Of a stretch of DNA of 64,000 nt, positions 24,735-32,980 are shown in pieces. Origin of the DNA: Flavobacteriales bacterium (GTDB lineage Bacteria > Bacteroidota > Bacteroidia > Flavobacteriales_D > Parvicellaceae). The stretch is from NCBI GenBank assembly GCA_020635565.1, contig JACJZN010000007.1:496001-560000 (forward strand), read 5' to 3'. The notes beneath the pieces are model-generated. The model saw only the letters and a list, made by a program, of their open reading frames with translations. It did not search any database and had not been told where the DNA came from. The translations under genes and the position numbers were made by a program. Numbering within the stretch: the first letter of the stretch is position 1; the number at the start of each line of letters is the position of its first letter.

Positions 24735-25862
24735 ATGAGTAAATTGCACATGGTTGACCTGATAGGTCAATATAATAAAATTCAAAAGGAAGTAGACGAG
24801 GCTGTAATTAATGTAATTCGCTCATCTGCTTACATTAACGGACCTGAAGTTAAATCATTTCAAAAGGAACTTGAGCAATATTTAGATGTTAAGCATGTTA
24901 TTCCATGTGCAAATGGAACAGATGCTTTACAAATTGCAATGATGGCTCTTGGTTTACAGCCAGGTGATGAGGTGATTACAGCATCATTTACATATGTTGC
25001 TACAGCGGAGGTTATTGCTTTGCTAAAATTGACTCCTGTATTAGTCGATGTTGATCCAATTACCTTCAATATTGATGTAGAAGCGCTTGAATCTGCGATC
25101 ACTCCGAAAACGAGGGCGATTGTTCCGGTTCACTTGTTTGGGCAATGTGCAGATATGGAACGAATAATGAAAATTGCAGATAAACATGGATTATATGTGA
25201 TTGAAGATACGGCTCAAGCTATTGGAGCTGAATATACTTTTTCAGATGGTACAAAAAAGAAAGCAGGAACCATTGGAACCATTGGGTGTACTTCTTTTTT
25301 CCCTTCTAAGAACTTGGGTTGTTTTGGTGACGGAGGTGCTATTTTCTGTAATGATGACGAGCTATCTTCTAAGATCAGAAAAGTGGCGAATCATGGTCAG
25401 AGCCAGCAATATGTGCACGATGAAGTAGGTGTTAATTCAAGATTGGACAGTATTCAAGCAGCGGTTTTGAGAATTAAATTGAGGTATTTGGATGAATATA
25501 ATGAAGCAAGAAGAAGTGCTGCTCAGTACTATAACGATCAACTGGCTTGTGAGGAATTGATCGTTCCTGCAACGGCAAAAAACTCAACTCACGTATTTCA
25601 TCAGTATACGTTAAGATGTAACGGGATTGACAGAGATGCATTAAGGACATTTTTGAATGAACAGGACATACCGTGTATGATTTATTATCCTATTCCCTTG
25701 CATCATCAAAAGGCTTATCAGCAAGAACGATTTACTGATGAGAATTATCCCGTAACATTGAATTTATGTCAAACGGTGATTTCTTTACCGATTCATACAG
25801 AAATGACTCGTGAAGGGCAAGATATAGTAATAAATGGAATCAAGAATTTTTTAAAGAAATAA
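24735..25862 (+). CDS. DegT/DnrJ/EryC1-type nucleotide-sugar aminotransferase (WbpE-like)
   Basis: The 375-residue PLP enzyme shows the family pattern NGTDALQIAMMALGLQPGDEV, an EDTAQAIGA segment for cofactor binding, and the active-site lysine Lys192 in FFPSKNLGCFGDGG. Its length and neighbours (WbpD-, WbpB- and WbpA-like genes) point to transamination at C3 of a UDP-2-acetamido-hexuluronate, as by WbpE/WlbC. It is the first gene of the nucleotide-sugar operon; ugd starts 2 bp after its stop. Confidence 0.88.
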   Translation: MSKLHMVDLIGQYNKIQKEVDEAVINVIRSSAYINGPEVKSFQKELEQYLDVKHVIPCANGTDALQIAMMALGLQPGDEVITASFTYVATAEVIALLKLTPVLVDVDPITFNIDVEALESAITPKTRAIVPVHLFGQCADMERIMKIADKHGLYVIEDTAQAIGAEYTFSDGTKKKAGTIGTIGCTSFFPSKNLGCFGDGGAIFCNDDELSSKIRKVANHGQSQQYVHDEVGVNSRLDSIQAAVLRIKLRYLDEYNEARRSAAQYYNDQLACEELIVPATAKNSTHVFHQYTLRCNGIDRDALRTFLNEQDIPCMIYYPIPLHHQKAYQQERFTDENYPVTLNLCQTVISLPIHTEMTREGQDIVINGIKNFLKK

Positions 25863-25864
25863 TA

Positions 25865-27181
25865 ATGAAAATTGCAGTAGTAGGAACAGGTTATGTTGGA
25901 TTGGTTACAGGAACATGTTTTGCGGAAACTGGAAACGATGTGATCTGTGTAGACATCGATAAAGCAAAGGTTGAAAAAATGAGGGCCGGAGAAGTTCCAA
26001 TTTACGAGCCTCATTTGGATGTGATCTTCGATAGAAACATCAAACAAGATCGTTTACAATTTACTACGAATTTGGAAGAAGCTGTTGAACATGCTCAGAT
26101 AATCTTTTTGGCTTTGCCTACCCCTCCAGGAGAAGATGGGTCTGCAGATCTATCGTACATACTTGGAGTTGCAGATCAGTTGGGTAAAATGATCAAAGAT
26201 TATAAAGTGATCGTAGATAAAAGTACAGTTCCTGTTGGAACCGCTGAGAAGGTTAGAGATGCAATCGCGAAACACGCTAATGTTGATTTTGATGTGGTTT
26301 CGAATCCTGAATTCCTTAGAGAAGGATTTGCTGTGGATGATTTCTTAAAGCCGGATAGAGTTGTAGTAGGAACGCAATCAGCAAAGGCAAGAAAAGTAAT
26401 GGAAGAGTTATATAAGCCTTTTGTTCGTCAGGGAAATCCGATCATTTTTATGGATGAAAAATCTGCGGAATTGACGAAGTATGCGGCAAATTCATTTTTG
26501 GCCACTAAGATTACTTTTATGAATGAAATTGCCAATTATTGTGAACTCATTGGGGCAAATGTGGATGACGTTAGAAGAGGAATGGGAACTGACACAAGGA
26601 TTGGGAATAGATTCTTATTCCCAGGAATAGGTTATGGAGGGTCTTGTTTTCCTAAAGATGTTCAAGCTTTGGCTAAAAGCGGAAAGGAATCAGAGTATAG
26701 CTTTTCAATTATCAATTCTGTAATGGATGTCAACCACAAACAAAAGTATGTGTTGGCTGATAAGGTGAAGGCTTATTACGGAGGTAATGTAGCTGGTAGG
26801 AAATTTGCGCTTTGGGGTCTAGCGTTTAAGCCTGACACTGATGACATCAGAGAAGCACCAGCGTTATATATGATTGAAGCATTGACTCAGGCTGGGGCTG
26901 AAATTACTGCATTTGATCCAGAGGCAATGGAAAATGTAGAATCTTTATTAGGAAGTAGAATCAAATATGCGAAGAACCAATATGATGCGCTTCAAGGTGC
27001 TGATGCATTATTGATAGCAACTGAATGGCAGGTTTTCAGGACACCAGATTTCGATAAAATTACTAACGGTTTGAATGATAAAGTAATCTTCGATGGAAGA
27101 AATCTTTATGATCTTTCCGATATGAGAAATAAAGGTTTTTATTACAATAGTATTGGAAGACAAACTGTAACAAAAGAGTAG
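25865..27181 (+). CDS. ugd: UDP-glucose 6-dehydrogenase
   Basis: The 438-residue enzyme oxidises UDP-glucose to UDP-glucuronate with two NAD+. The N-terminal Rossmann site is GTGYVGLVTG at residues 7-16, the catalytic cysteine is Cys261 in GYGGSCFPKD, and the C-terminal UDP-binding domain has FALWGLAFKPDTDDIREAP. The length is standard. It lies between the aminotransferase gene and the decarboxylase-like gene (3-bp gap), which would use its product. Confidence 0.93.
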   Translation: MKIAVVGTGYVGLVTGTCFAETGNDVICVDIDKAKVEKMRAGEVPIYEPHLDVIFDRNIKQDRLQFTTNLEEAVEHAQIIFLALPTPPGEDGSADLSYILGVADQLGKMIKDYKVIVDKSTVPVGTAEKVRDAIAKHANVDFDVVSNPEFLREGFAVDDFLKPDRVVVGTQSAKARKVMEELYKPFVRQGNPIIFMDEKSAELTKYAANSFLATKITFMNEIANYCELIGANVDDVRRGMGTDTRIGNRFLFPGIGYGGSCFPKDVQALAKSGKESEYSFSIINSVMDVNHKQKYVLADKVKAYYGGNVAGRKFALWGLAFKPDTDDIREAPALYMIEALTQAGAEITAFDPEAMENVESLLGSRIKYAKNQYDALQGADALLIATEWQVFRTPDFDKITNGLNDKVIFDGRNLYDLSDMRNKGFYYNSIGRQTVTKE

Positions 27182-27184
27182 TAA

Positions 27185-28171
27185 ATGAAAAAAGTTTTAG
27201 TTACAGGTGCAGCGGGATTTTTAGGGTCTCATTTATGTGATAGATTTCTTAAAGAAGGCTGTTATGTAATTGGGATGGATAATCTTATTACAGGCAGAAT
27301 TGAGAACATAGAGCATTTATTTGCAAATGAAAATTTTCATTTTGTGAACCACGATGTTTCAAATTATGTTCATGTACCTGGTGAATTAGATTATATCCTT
27401 CATTTTGCATCCCCGGCAAGTCCTATTGACTATTTGAAAATTCCAATTCAAACTTTGAAAGTTGGTTCTTTGGGGACCCATAATTTATTGGGATTAGCTA
27501 AAGCTAAGAATGCACGCATGTTGATTGCCAGTACTTCAGAGGTTTATGGAGACCCTTTGGTTCACCCCCAAACAGAAGATTATTGGGGTAATGTGAACCC
27601 GATTGGGCCCAGAGGAGTATATGATGAAGCAAAACGTTTTCAAGAGGCAATTACAATGGCTTATCACCGCTTCCATGGTGTTGAAACAAGAATTGTAAGG
27701 ATTTTTAACACATATGGCCCTAGAATGCGACTGAATGATGGTCGAGTGTTGCCAGCCTTTATTGGTCAAGCTTTAAGAGGGGAAGATTTAACTGTATTTG
27801 GAGATGGATCTCAAACACGATCATTCTGTTATGTTGACGACTTGATAGAAGGAATTTATCGATTGCTTTTATCCGATTATGTAGAGCCCGTGAACATTGG
27901 TAATCCGGATGAGATAACCATTGCTGATTTTGCAGAGGAAATCATTAGACTAACAGGCACTGATCAAAAGGTGATTTATAAGCCACTCCCCCAAGATGAT
28001 CCCATGCAAAGACAACCCAATATTGATAAGGCGAGGAGTATTTTGGGTTGGGAGCCAAAAGTGTCCAGACAGGAAGGTTTGAAAATTACTTATGAGTATT
28101 TCAAGTCCCTTTCGCAAGAAGAATTATATAAAAAAGAACATAACAATTTTGATAAATTCATAGTGAAGTAA
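27185..28171 (+). CDS. uxs: UDP-glucuronate decarboxylase-like SDR (UDP-xylose synthase)
   Basis: The 328-residue extended SDR has GAAGFLGSHLCDRF (residues 8-21) for NAD binding, ASTSEVYGDP with the active-site threonine/serine, and the catalytic YDEAK (Tyr146, Lys150). The segment GPRGVYDEAKRF and the RIFNTYGPRM stretch are typical of Uxs enzymes, which convert UDP-glucuronate to UDP-xylose. The upstream ugd gene supplies that substrate. Its stop codon overlaps the next start by one base. Confidence 0.88.
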   Translation: MKKVLVTGAAGFLGSHLCDRFLKEGCYVIGMDNLITGRIENIEHLFANENFHFVNHDVSNYVHVPGELDYILHFASPASPIDYLKIPIQTLKVGSLGTHNLLGLAKAKNARMLIASTSEVYGDPLVHPQTEDYWGNVNPIGPRGVYDEAKRFQEAITMAYHRFHGVETRIVRIFNTYGPRMRLNDGRVLPAFIGQALRGEDLTVFGDGSQTRSFCYVDDLIEGIYRLLLSDYVEPVNIGNPDEITIADFAEEIIRLTGTDQKVIYKPLPQDDPMQRQPNIDKARSILGWEPKVSRQEGLKITYEYFKSLSQEELYKKEHNNFDKFIVK

Positions 28172-28746
28172 TGGCGAACTTTTATGCACATGAAACGGCC
28201 GTAATTGATGAAGGATGTAAGATTGGAGATGAAACAAAGATCTGGCATTTTTCACATATTATGATTAATTGTACCATCGGTGATAAATGTAATCTTGGTC
28301 AGAATGTAGTAGTATCTCCAGGAGTGATCCTTGGAACTAATGTTAAGGTACAGAATAATGTTTCAATTTACACTGGAGTGATATGTGAGGATGACGTATT
28401 CCTTGGTCCATCTATGGTATTTACGAATGTGATTAATCCTAGAAGCGCTGTGAATAGAAGAGATCAATATGCCGAAACAAGAGTAGAGCAAGGAGCTTCC
28501 ATAGGAGCCAATGCAACGATTGTTTGTGGAAATAATATTGGTAAATATGCACTGATTGGAGCTGGTGCTGTTGTAACCAAGGATATTAAGCCATTTGCTT
28601 TGGTAGTTGGAAATCCAAGTAAGCAAATCGGTTGGGTAAGCGAATACGGGCATCGATTGAATTTTGATGAAAATGGAATGGCAATATGCCCCGAGAGCAA
28701 ACAGGAATATAAATTGGAAGGTGATAACGTATTAAGAGTTAAGTGA
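28171..28746 (+). CDS. Hexapeptide-repeat N-acetyltransferase (WbpD/WlbB-like)
   Basis: The 191-residue protein has left-handed beta-helix hexapeptide repeats from about residue 10 to 150 (IGDKCNLGQNVVVSPGVILG, IGANATIVCGNNIGKYALIG) and an NRRDQYAETRVEQGASIG segment found in the WbpD/WlbB enzymes. Those acetylate the 3-amino group made by the WbpE-type aminotransferase to give UDP-2,3-diacetamido-2,3-dideoxyglucuronate. The gene sits directly before the WbpB-like gene in the operon. Confidence 0.88.
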   Translation: MANFYAHETAVIDEGCKIGDETKIWHFSHIMINCTIGDKCNLGQNVVVSPGVILGTNVKVQNNVSIYTGVICEDDVFLGPSMVFTNVINPRSAVNRRDQYAETRVEQGASIGANATIVCGNNIGKYALIGAGAVVTKDIKPFALVVGNPSKQIGWVSEYGHRLNFDENGMAICPESKQEYKLEGDNVLRVK

Positions 28747-29774
28747 TGAGTGTGAGAAAAGTAAAATTTGCGGTTGTTGGTTGTGGACATATTGGAAAAC
28801 GTCATGCAGAAATGATTCGCAGAAATGATGAGTCTGAGTTAGTTGCACTTTGTGATGTTAGATCGAAGGATGAGGTGGGTGTTGAAGAATTTAATGTCCC
28901 TTTTTATTCATCTATAGATGATTTGATTGCAGCCAATTTGGATATTGACGTAGTGAATATTTGTACACCGAATGGATTGCATTCTGAACAATCAATTAAA
29001 GCTCTGGAAAATCTATATCATGTGGTGGTTGAAAAACCTATGGGATTATCTAAAGCTAATTGTGAAAGGGTTATCTACAAAGCTTTAAAGAGTAATAAAC
29101 ATGTGTTCTGCGTGATGCAGAATCGATATTCGCCACCTTCAGTCTGGATCAAAGATATGATCAGAAACAAACGCCTTGGAGATATCTTAATGGTTCAATT
29201 AAACTGTTATTGGAACAGGGATTCGCGCTATTACAAAAAAGGAGGATGGAAAGGAACAGCTGATCTAGATGGAGGAACTTTATTCACACAATTTTCTCAT
29301 TTTATTGATATCATGTATTGGTTGTTTGGTGATATCACGAACATCCAAGGGAAATTCAAAGATTTTACTCATAAAGAATCAACTGAGTTTGAGGATAGTG
29401 GATTTGTCAGTTTCGATTTTGTGGACGGTGGAATGGGATCATTGAATTATAGTACTGCTGTATGGAATAAGAATCTTGAGAGCAGTATGACAATTGTTGG
29501 TTCAAAAGGGAGTGTGAAAATTGGAGGTCAATACATGAATGAAGTAGAGTATTGTGATGTTGAGGATTATGAAATGCCGGAATTAGAGGCTTCCAATCCA
29601 CCAAATGATTATGGTCCTTATAAAGGTTCTGCGGCAAACCACCATTATATTATAGAGAATGTCGTTGCAACTTTGAATGGTAGAACAACAGCGACTACAA
29701 ACGCATTGGAAGGATTGAAGGTAGTCGATATTATAGAAAGAATATACGAAGTAAGAGATAAACAGGGATACTAA
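28746..29774 (+). CDS. Gfo/Idh/MocA oxidoreductase (WbpB/WlbA-like)
   Basis: The start is set at ATG 28746, which overlaps the previous stop (TGATG); a GTG one codon earlier is less likely. The 342-residue enzyme has the Rossmann site GCGHIGKRHAEM and the EKPMGLS motif with the catalytic lysine of the family. In the WbpA-B-E-D pathway it oxidises C3 of UDP-GlcNAc-uronate to the 3-keto form used by the aminotransferase. Motifs and neighbours agree. Confidence 0.88.
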   Translation: MSVRKVKFAVVGCGHIGKRHAEMIRRNDESELVALCDVRSKDEVGVEEFNVPFYSSIDDLIAANLDIDVVNICTPNGLHSEQSIKALENLYHVVVEKPMGLSKANCERVIYKALKSNKHVFCVMQNRYSPPSVWIKDMIRNKRLGDILMVQLNCYWNRDSRYYKKGGWKGTADLDGGTLFTQFSHFIDIMYWLFGDITNIQGKFKDFTHKESTEFEDSGFVSFDFVDGGMGSLNYSTAVWNKNLESSMTIVGSKGSVKIGGQYMNEVEYCDVEDYEMPELEASNPPNDYGPYKGSAANHHYIIENVVATLNGRTTATTNALEGLKVVDIIERIYEVRDKQGY

Positions 29775-29798
29775 ATTGCATCCAAAAAATTGAATTTT

Positions 29799-31088
29799 AT
29801 GTACAATAAACTAGTTAATAAAGAAGCGAAGTTAGCTGTGATCGGTCTGGGATATGTTGGTTTACCGATAGCATTGGAATTTGCAAGAAAAATAAAAGTT
29901 GTTGGATTTGATATCAATCAAAAGAGAGTAGATATGATGAAAAATCATATTGACCCTAGTAACGAGTTGGAGTCTTCCGATTTTGAAGGTTGTGATATTC
30001 AGTTTACGGCAGATCTGGAAGATCTGAGTGATGTGAATTTCTTTATTGTAGCTGTGCCAACACCAATTGATGCGAGCAAAGAACCAGACATTAGACCGCT
30101 TGTAGGAGCTAGCACAACGGTTGGAAAGGTTCTTAAAAAAGGAGATTACGTTGTTTACGAATCTACTGTTTATCCGGGATGTACTGAGGAAGATTGTATT
30201 CCTGTTTTAGAAGAACTGAGTGGTCTTAAATGGAAGGAGGATTTTCACGTAGGATACTCTCCAGAAAGAATTAATCCAGGAGATAAAGTTCATACCTTGG
30301 CAAGCATTGTTAAAGTATCATCTGGTGATACTCCTGAATCGGCTGAGGAGATAGCTAAGACTTATGAATTGGTAGTAGAAGCGGGTGTTCACAGAGCACC
30401 GTCTATCAAAGTTGCTGAAGCTGCAAAGATTATTGAAAATACACAGCGTGATGTAAACATTGCATTGATCAATGAATTGTCGATTATTTTTAGCAGAATG
30501 GGTATCAATACTTATGATGTGTTAGAAGCTGCTGGAACGAAGTGGAACTTTTTAAAATTTTTCCCAGGTTTAGTAGGTGGTCACTGTATCGGAGTAGATC
30601 CATACTATTTAACCCACAAGGCAAAGGAATTAGGATACCATGCGAAGATTATCAATTCTGGAAGATATGTGAATGACAGTATGGGGTTCTATGTAGGAAA
30701 GCAGACTGTCAAAAAGATCCTGGCTAAAGGGAAAAGTATCATCGAATCCAGAATTCTTGTTATGGGAGCAACCTTTAAAGAAGATGTTAGTGATATAAGA
30801 AATTCTAAAGTGATTGATGTAATCAAGGAAATTGAGTCTTTTTCGTGTAAAGTGGAAGTGGTTGATCCACATGCGGATCATGAGGAATATAGAGAAGAAT
30901 ACGGAATTGAGTTAGCAGATAAGCCAACCGGTAAATACGATGCGATTATCGTAGCTGTGAATCACAGAGAATATGTAGAAATGAGTGAGGCTGATTTTAA
31001 AGGATTGATGACGGATAAGGGCATTTTGGTAGATATAAAGGGAATATTCCGAGGAAAGATCAAATCTTTAGACTACTGGAGCTTATAA
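29799..31088 (+). CDS. UDP-N-acetylhexosamine 6-dehydrogenase (WbpA/TviB/WbpO type)
   Basis: ATG 29799 is preferred over the in-frame TTG at 29790. The 429-residue enzyme has GLGYVGLPIALEF at the N-terminus, YSPERINPGD in the middle, and the catalytic cysteine in GGHCIGVDPYYL. These are features of the UDP-GlcNAc/GalNAc dehydrogenases rather than of Ugd, which has its own copy at 25865. In this operon the expected reaction is UDP-GlcNAc to UDP-GlcNAc-uronate, the first step of the diacetamido-uronate pathway; the GalNAc epimer is the alternative. Confidence 0.88.
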   Translation: MYNKLVNKEAKLAVIGLGYVGLPIALEFARKIKVVGFDINQKRVDMMKNHIDPSNELESSDFEGCDIQFTADLEDLSDVNFFIVAVPTPIDASKEPDIRPLVGASTTVGKVLKKGDYVVYESTVYPGCTEEDCIPVLEELSGLKWKEDFHVGYSPERINPGDKVHTLASIVKVSSGDTPESAEEIAKTYELVVEAGVHRAPSIKVAEAAKIIENTQRDVNIALINELSIIFSRMGINTYDVLEAAGTKWNFLKFFPGLVGGHCIGVDPYYLTHKAKELGYHAKIINSGRYVNDSMGFYVGKQTVKKILAKGKSIIESRILVMGATFKEDVSDIRNSKVIDVIKEIESFSCKVEVVDPHADHEEYREEYGIELADKPTGKYDAIIVAVNHREYVEMSEADFKGLMTDKGILVDIKGIFRGKIKSLDYWSL

Positions 31089-31098
31089 AATTCGGATT

Positions 31099-32151
31099 AT
31101 GAAAAATATACTGGTTACAGGTGGAAGTGGATTTATTGGATCCCATTTAGTCAGATTGCTGGTGAATAACTATCCAAAATATAATATTATTAATCTGGAT
31201 AAACTTACGTATGCCGGTAATCCTGAGAATTTAAAGGATATAGATTCAAAATCTAATTACGTTTTTGAAAAGGTAGATATTGTAGATGCTAATCAGGTTT
31301 TTCAGATTTTTGATAAATATACTATCGATGGTGTTATTCACTTAGCTGCTGAATCTCATGTGGATCGTTCTATCAGCAATCCAAATGAATTTATTATGAC
31401 CAATGTTGTTGGGACATTAAATCTCCTTAATGCCGCTAGGACTTCTTGGAAAGATAATTTTGAAGGAAAAGTATTTTACCATGTTTCCACGGATGAGGTC
31501 TATGGTTCACTTGGCGATGAGGGATTCTTTTATGAAACTACAGCGTATGATCCCCGAAGTCCTTACAGTGCATCTAAAGCAAGTTCCGATCATATTGTTA
31601 GAGCTTATTATCACACGTTCGGTCTACCTATAAAGATCTCGAATTGTAGTAACAATTATGGTTCGCATCAGTTTCCTGAGAAATTGATTCCTTTGATGAT
31701 TAATAATATACAAAATAGTAAGCCACTACCGGTTTATGGAGAAGGTTTGAATGTGAGAGATTGGCTTTGGGTTGTTGATCATGCGCGTGCTATAGATGTA
31801 ATTTTCCATGAGGGTAAAATTGGAGAAACATACAATATTGGAGGACATAATGAATGGAAGAATATTGATCTTGTTCATTTGCTTTGTGATTCTATGGATT
31901 CTAAATTAGGAAGGGAAGTTGGTACATCAAGAAAATTGATAACTTTTGTTAAGGATCGAGCGGGACATGATTTGCGTTATGCGATTGATGCCACCAAGAT
32001 CAAGGATGAGTTAGGATGGATTCCATCTGTTACTTTTGAAGAAGGTTTGTCCGCAACGGTAGATTGGTATCTTTCTAATGAAGAGTGGTTAAATAATGTA
32101 ACATCTGGAGCGTACAGAAATTACTATCAGGATCAGTACAACAATCGATAA
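31099..32151 (+). CDS. rfbB: dTDP-glucose 4,6-dehydratase
   Basis: The 350-residue SDR makes dTDP-4-keto-6-deoxyglucose. Evidence: GGSGFIGSHLVRLL (residues 7-20), LDKLTYAGNPENL, HLAAESHVDRSI, HVSTDEVYGSLG with the catalytic Asp-Glu pair, and PYSASKASSDH carrying the active-site Tyr and Lys. All are hallmarks of RfbB/RmlB. The other rhamnose genes (rmlA, C, D) are not in the window. It follows the dehydrogenase gene by 10 bp. Confidence 0.93.
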   Translation: MKNILVTGGSGFIGSHLVRLLVNNYPKYNIINLDKLTYAGNPENLKDIDSKSNYVFEKVDIVDANQVFQIFDKYTIDGVIHLAAESHVDRSISNPNEFIMTNVVGTLNLLNAARTSWKDNFEGKVFYHVSTDEVYGSLGDEGFFYETTAYDPRSPYSASKASSDHIVRAYYHTFGLPIKISNCSNNYGSHQFPEKLIPLMINNIQNSKPLPVYGEGLNVRDWLWVVDHARAIDVIFHEGKIGETYNIGGHNEWKNIDLVHLLCDSMDSKLGREVGTSRKLITFVKDRAGHDLRYAIDATKIKDELGWIPSVTFEEGLSATVDWYLSNEEWLNNVTSGAYRNYYQDQYNNR

Positions 32152-32170
32152 TTCTCTCTAACTTTAAGCT

Positions 32171-32932
32171 ATGGGTTTATTCGGTGGATTATTTGGTAAA
32201 AAGAAAGAAAAGGATCTCGATCCGGCAGATCTCTCGATTTTAGGTGTGGATGTTCACTCACACCTGATTCCCGGAATTGATGATGGTGCCGTAACCATTG
32301 AGGATTCTTTAAATCTTCTTGCCGAATTTGAAGCACTTGGATATAAGAAAGTGATCACTACTCCTCATGTAATGAGTGATTACTATAGAAATACTTCTGA
32401 AATTATTCTGAATGGTTTAGCAGAAGTTCGAAAGGCGAAAGCAGCAAAAGGATTGACTATTGAGATCGATGCTGCAGCTGAGTATAATCTAGACGCTGAT
32501 TTCATGCCAAAAATTGAAGCAGGTGATTTGTTGACATTTGGAGACAATTATGTGCTGTTTGAGTTGCCCTTTCTCTCAGAGCCTCCTATGTTTAATGATG
32601 TAGTTTGGAAACTTCAAATGAAAGGCTACAAGCCTGTATTAGCCCATGTTGAAAGATATGCCTTCTGGCATAATCAGTGGGAAAAAATTGAGGCATTAAA
32701 AGATAGAGGGGTGTATATTCAGTTGAATATTAATTCTCTTACAGGTCATTATGGGCCAGAAGTAAAGGCAATTGGAGAGAAATTAGTTGAGAATGATATG
32801 GTTGACTTGGTAGGCTCTGATTGTCATAATCTTAATCACATTGGTTTGTTGCAACGAGCAAGAAGAAAACCTGCGCTTCATAAAGTGCTTCAATCTGAGA
32901 AGTTGATCAATAAGAAGTTATTGGAACTTTAG
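32171..32932 (+). CDS. CpsB/CapC-type PHP-family tyrosine phosphatase
   Basis: The 253-residue protein shows the metal-binding PHP pattern: DVHSHLIPGIDDGA at about residues 29-42, TTPHVMSDYY, LAHVERY, and GSDCHN near the C-terminus. This fits the CpsB/YwqE family of manganese-dependent phosphotyrosine phosphatases that control exopolysaccharide export by dephosphorylating a BY-kinase. No such kinase is in the window, but its place at the end of the sugar operon is consistent. Confidence 0.88.
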   Translation: MGLFGGLFGKKKEKDLDPADLSILGVDVHSHLIPGIDDGAVTIEDSLNLLAEFEALGYKKVITTPHVMSDYYRNTSEIILNGLAEVRKAKAAKGLTIEIDAAAEYNLDADFMPKIEAGDLLTFGDNYVLFELPFLSEPPMFNDVVWKLQMKGYKPVLAHVERYAFWHNQWEKIEALKDRGVYIQLNINSLTGHYGPEVKAIGEKLVENDMVDLVGSDCHNLNHIGLLQRARRKPALHKVLQSEKLINKKLLEL

Positions 32933-32980
32933 ATCACTATCAAGTTATTCCTATTACGACTACAATAAACGTACTTTCGG

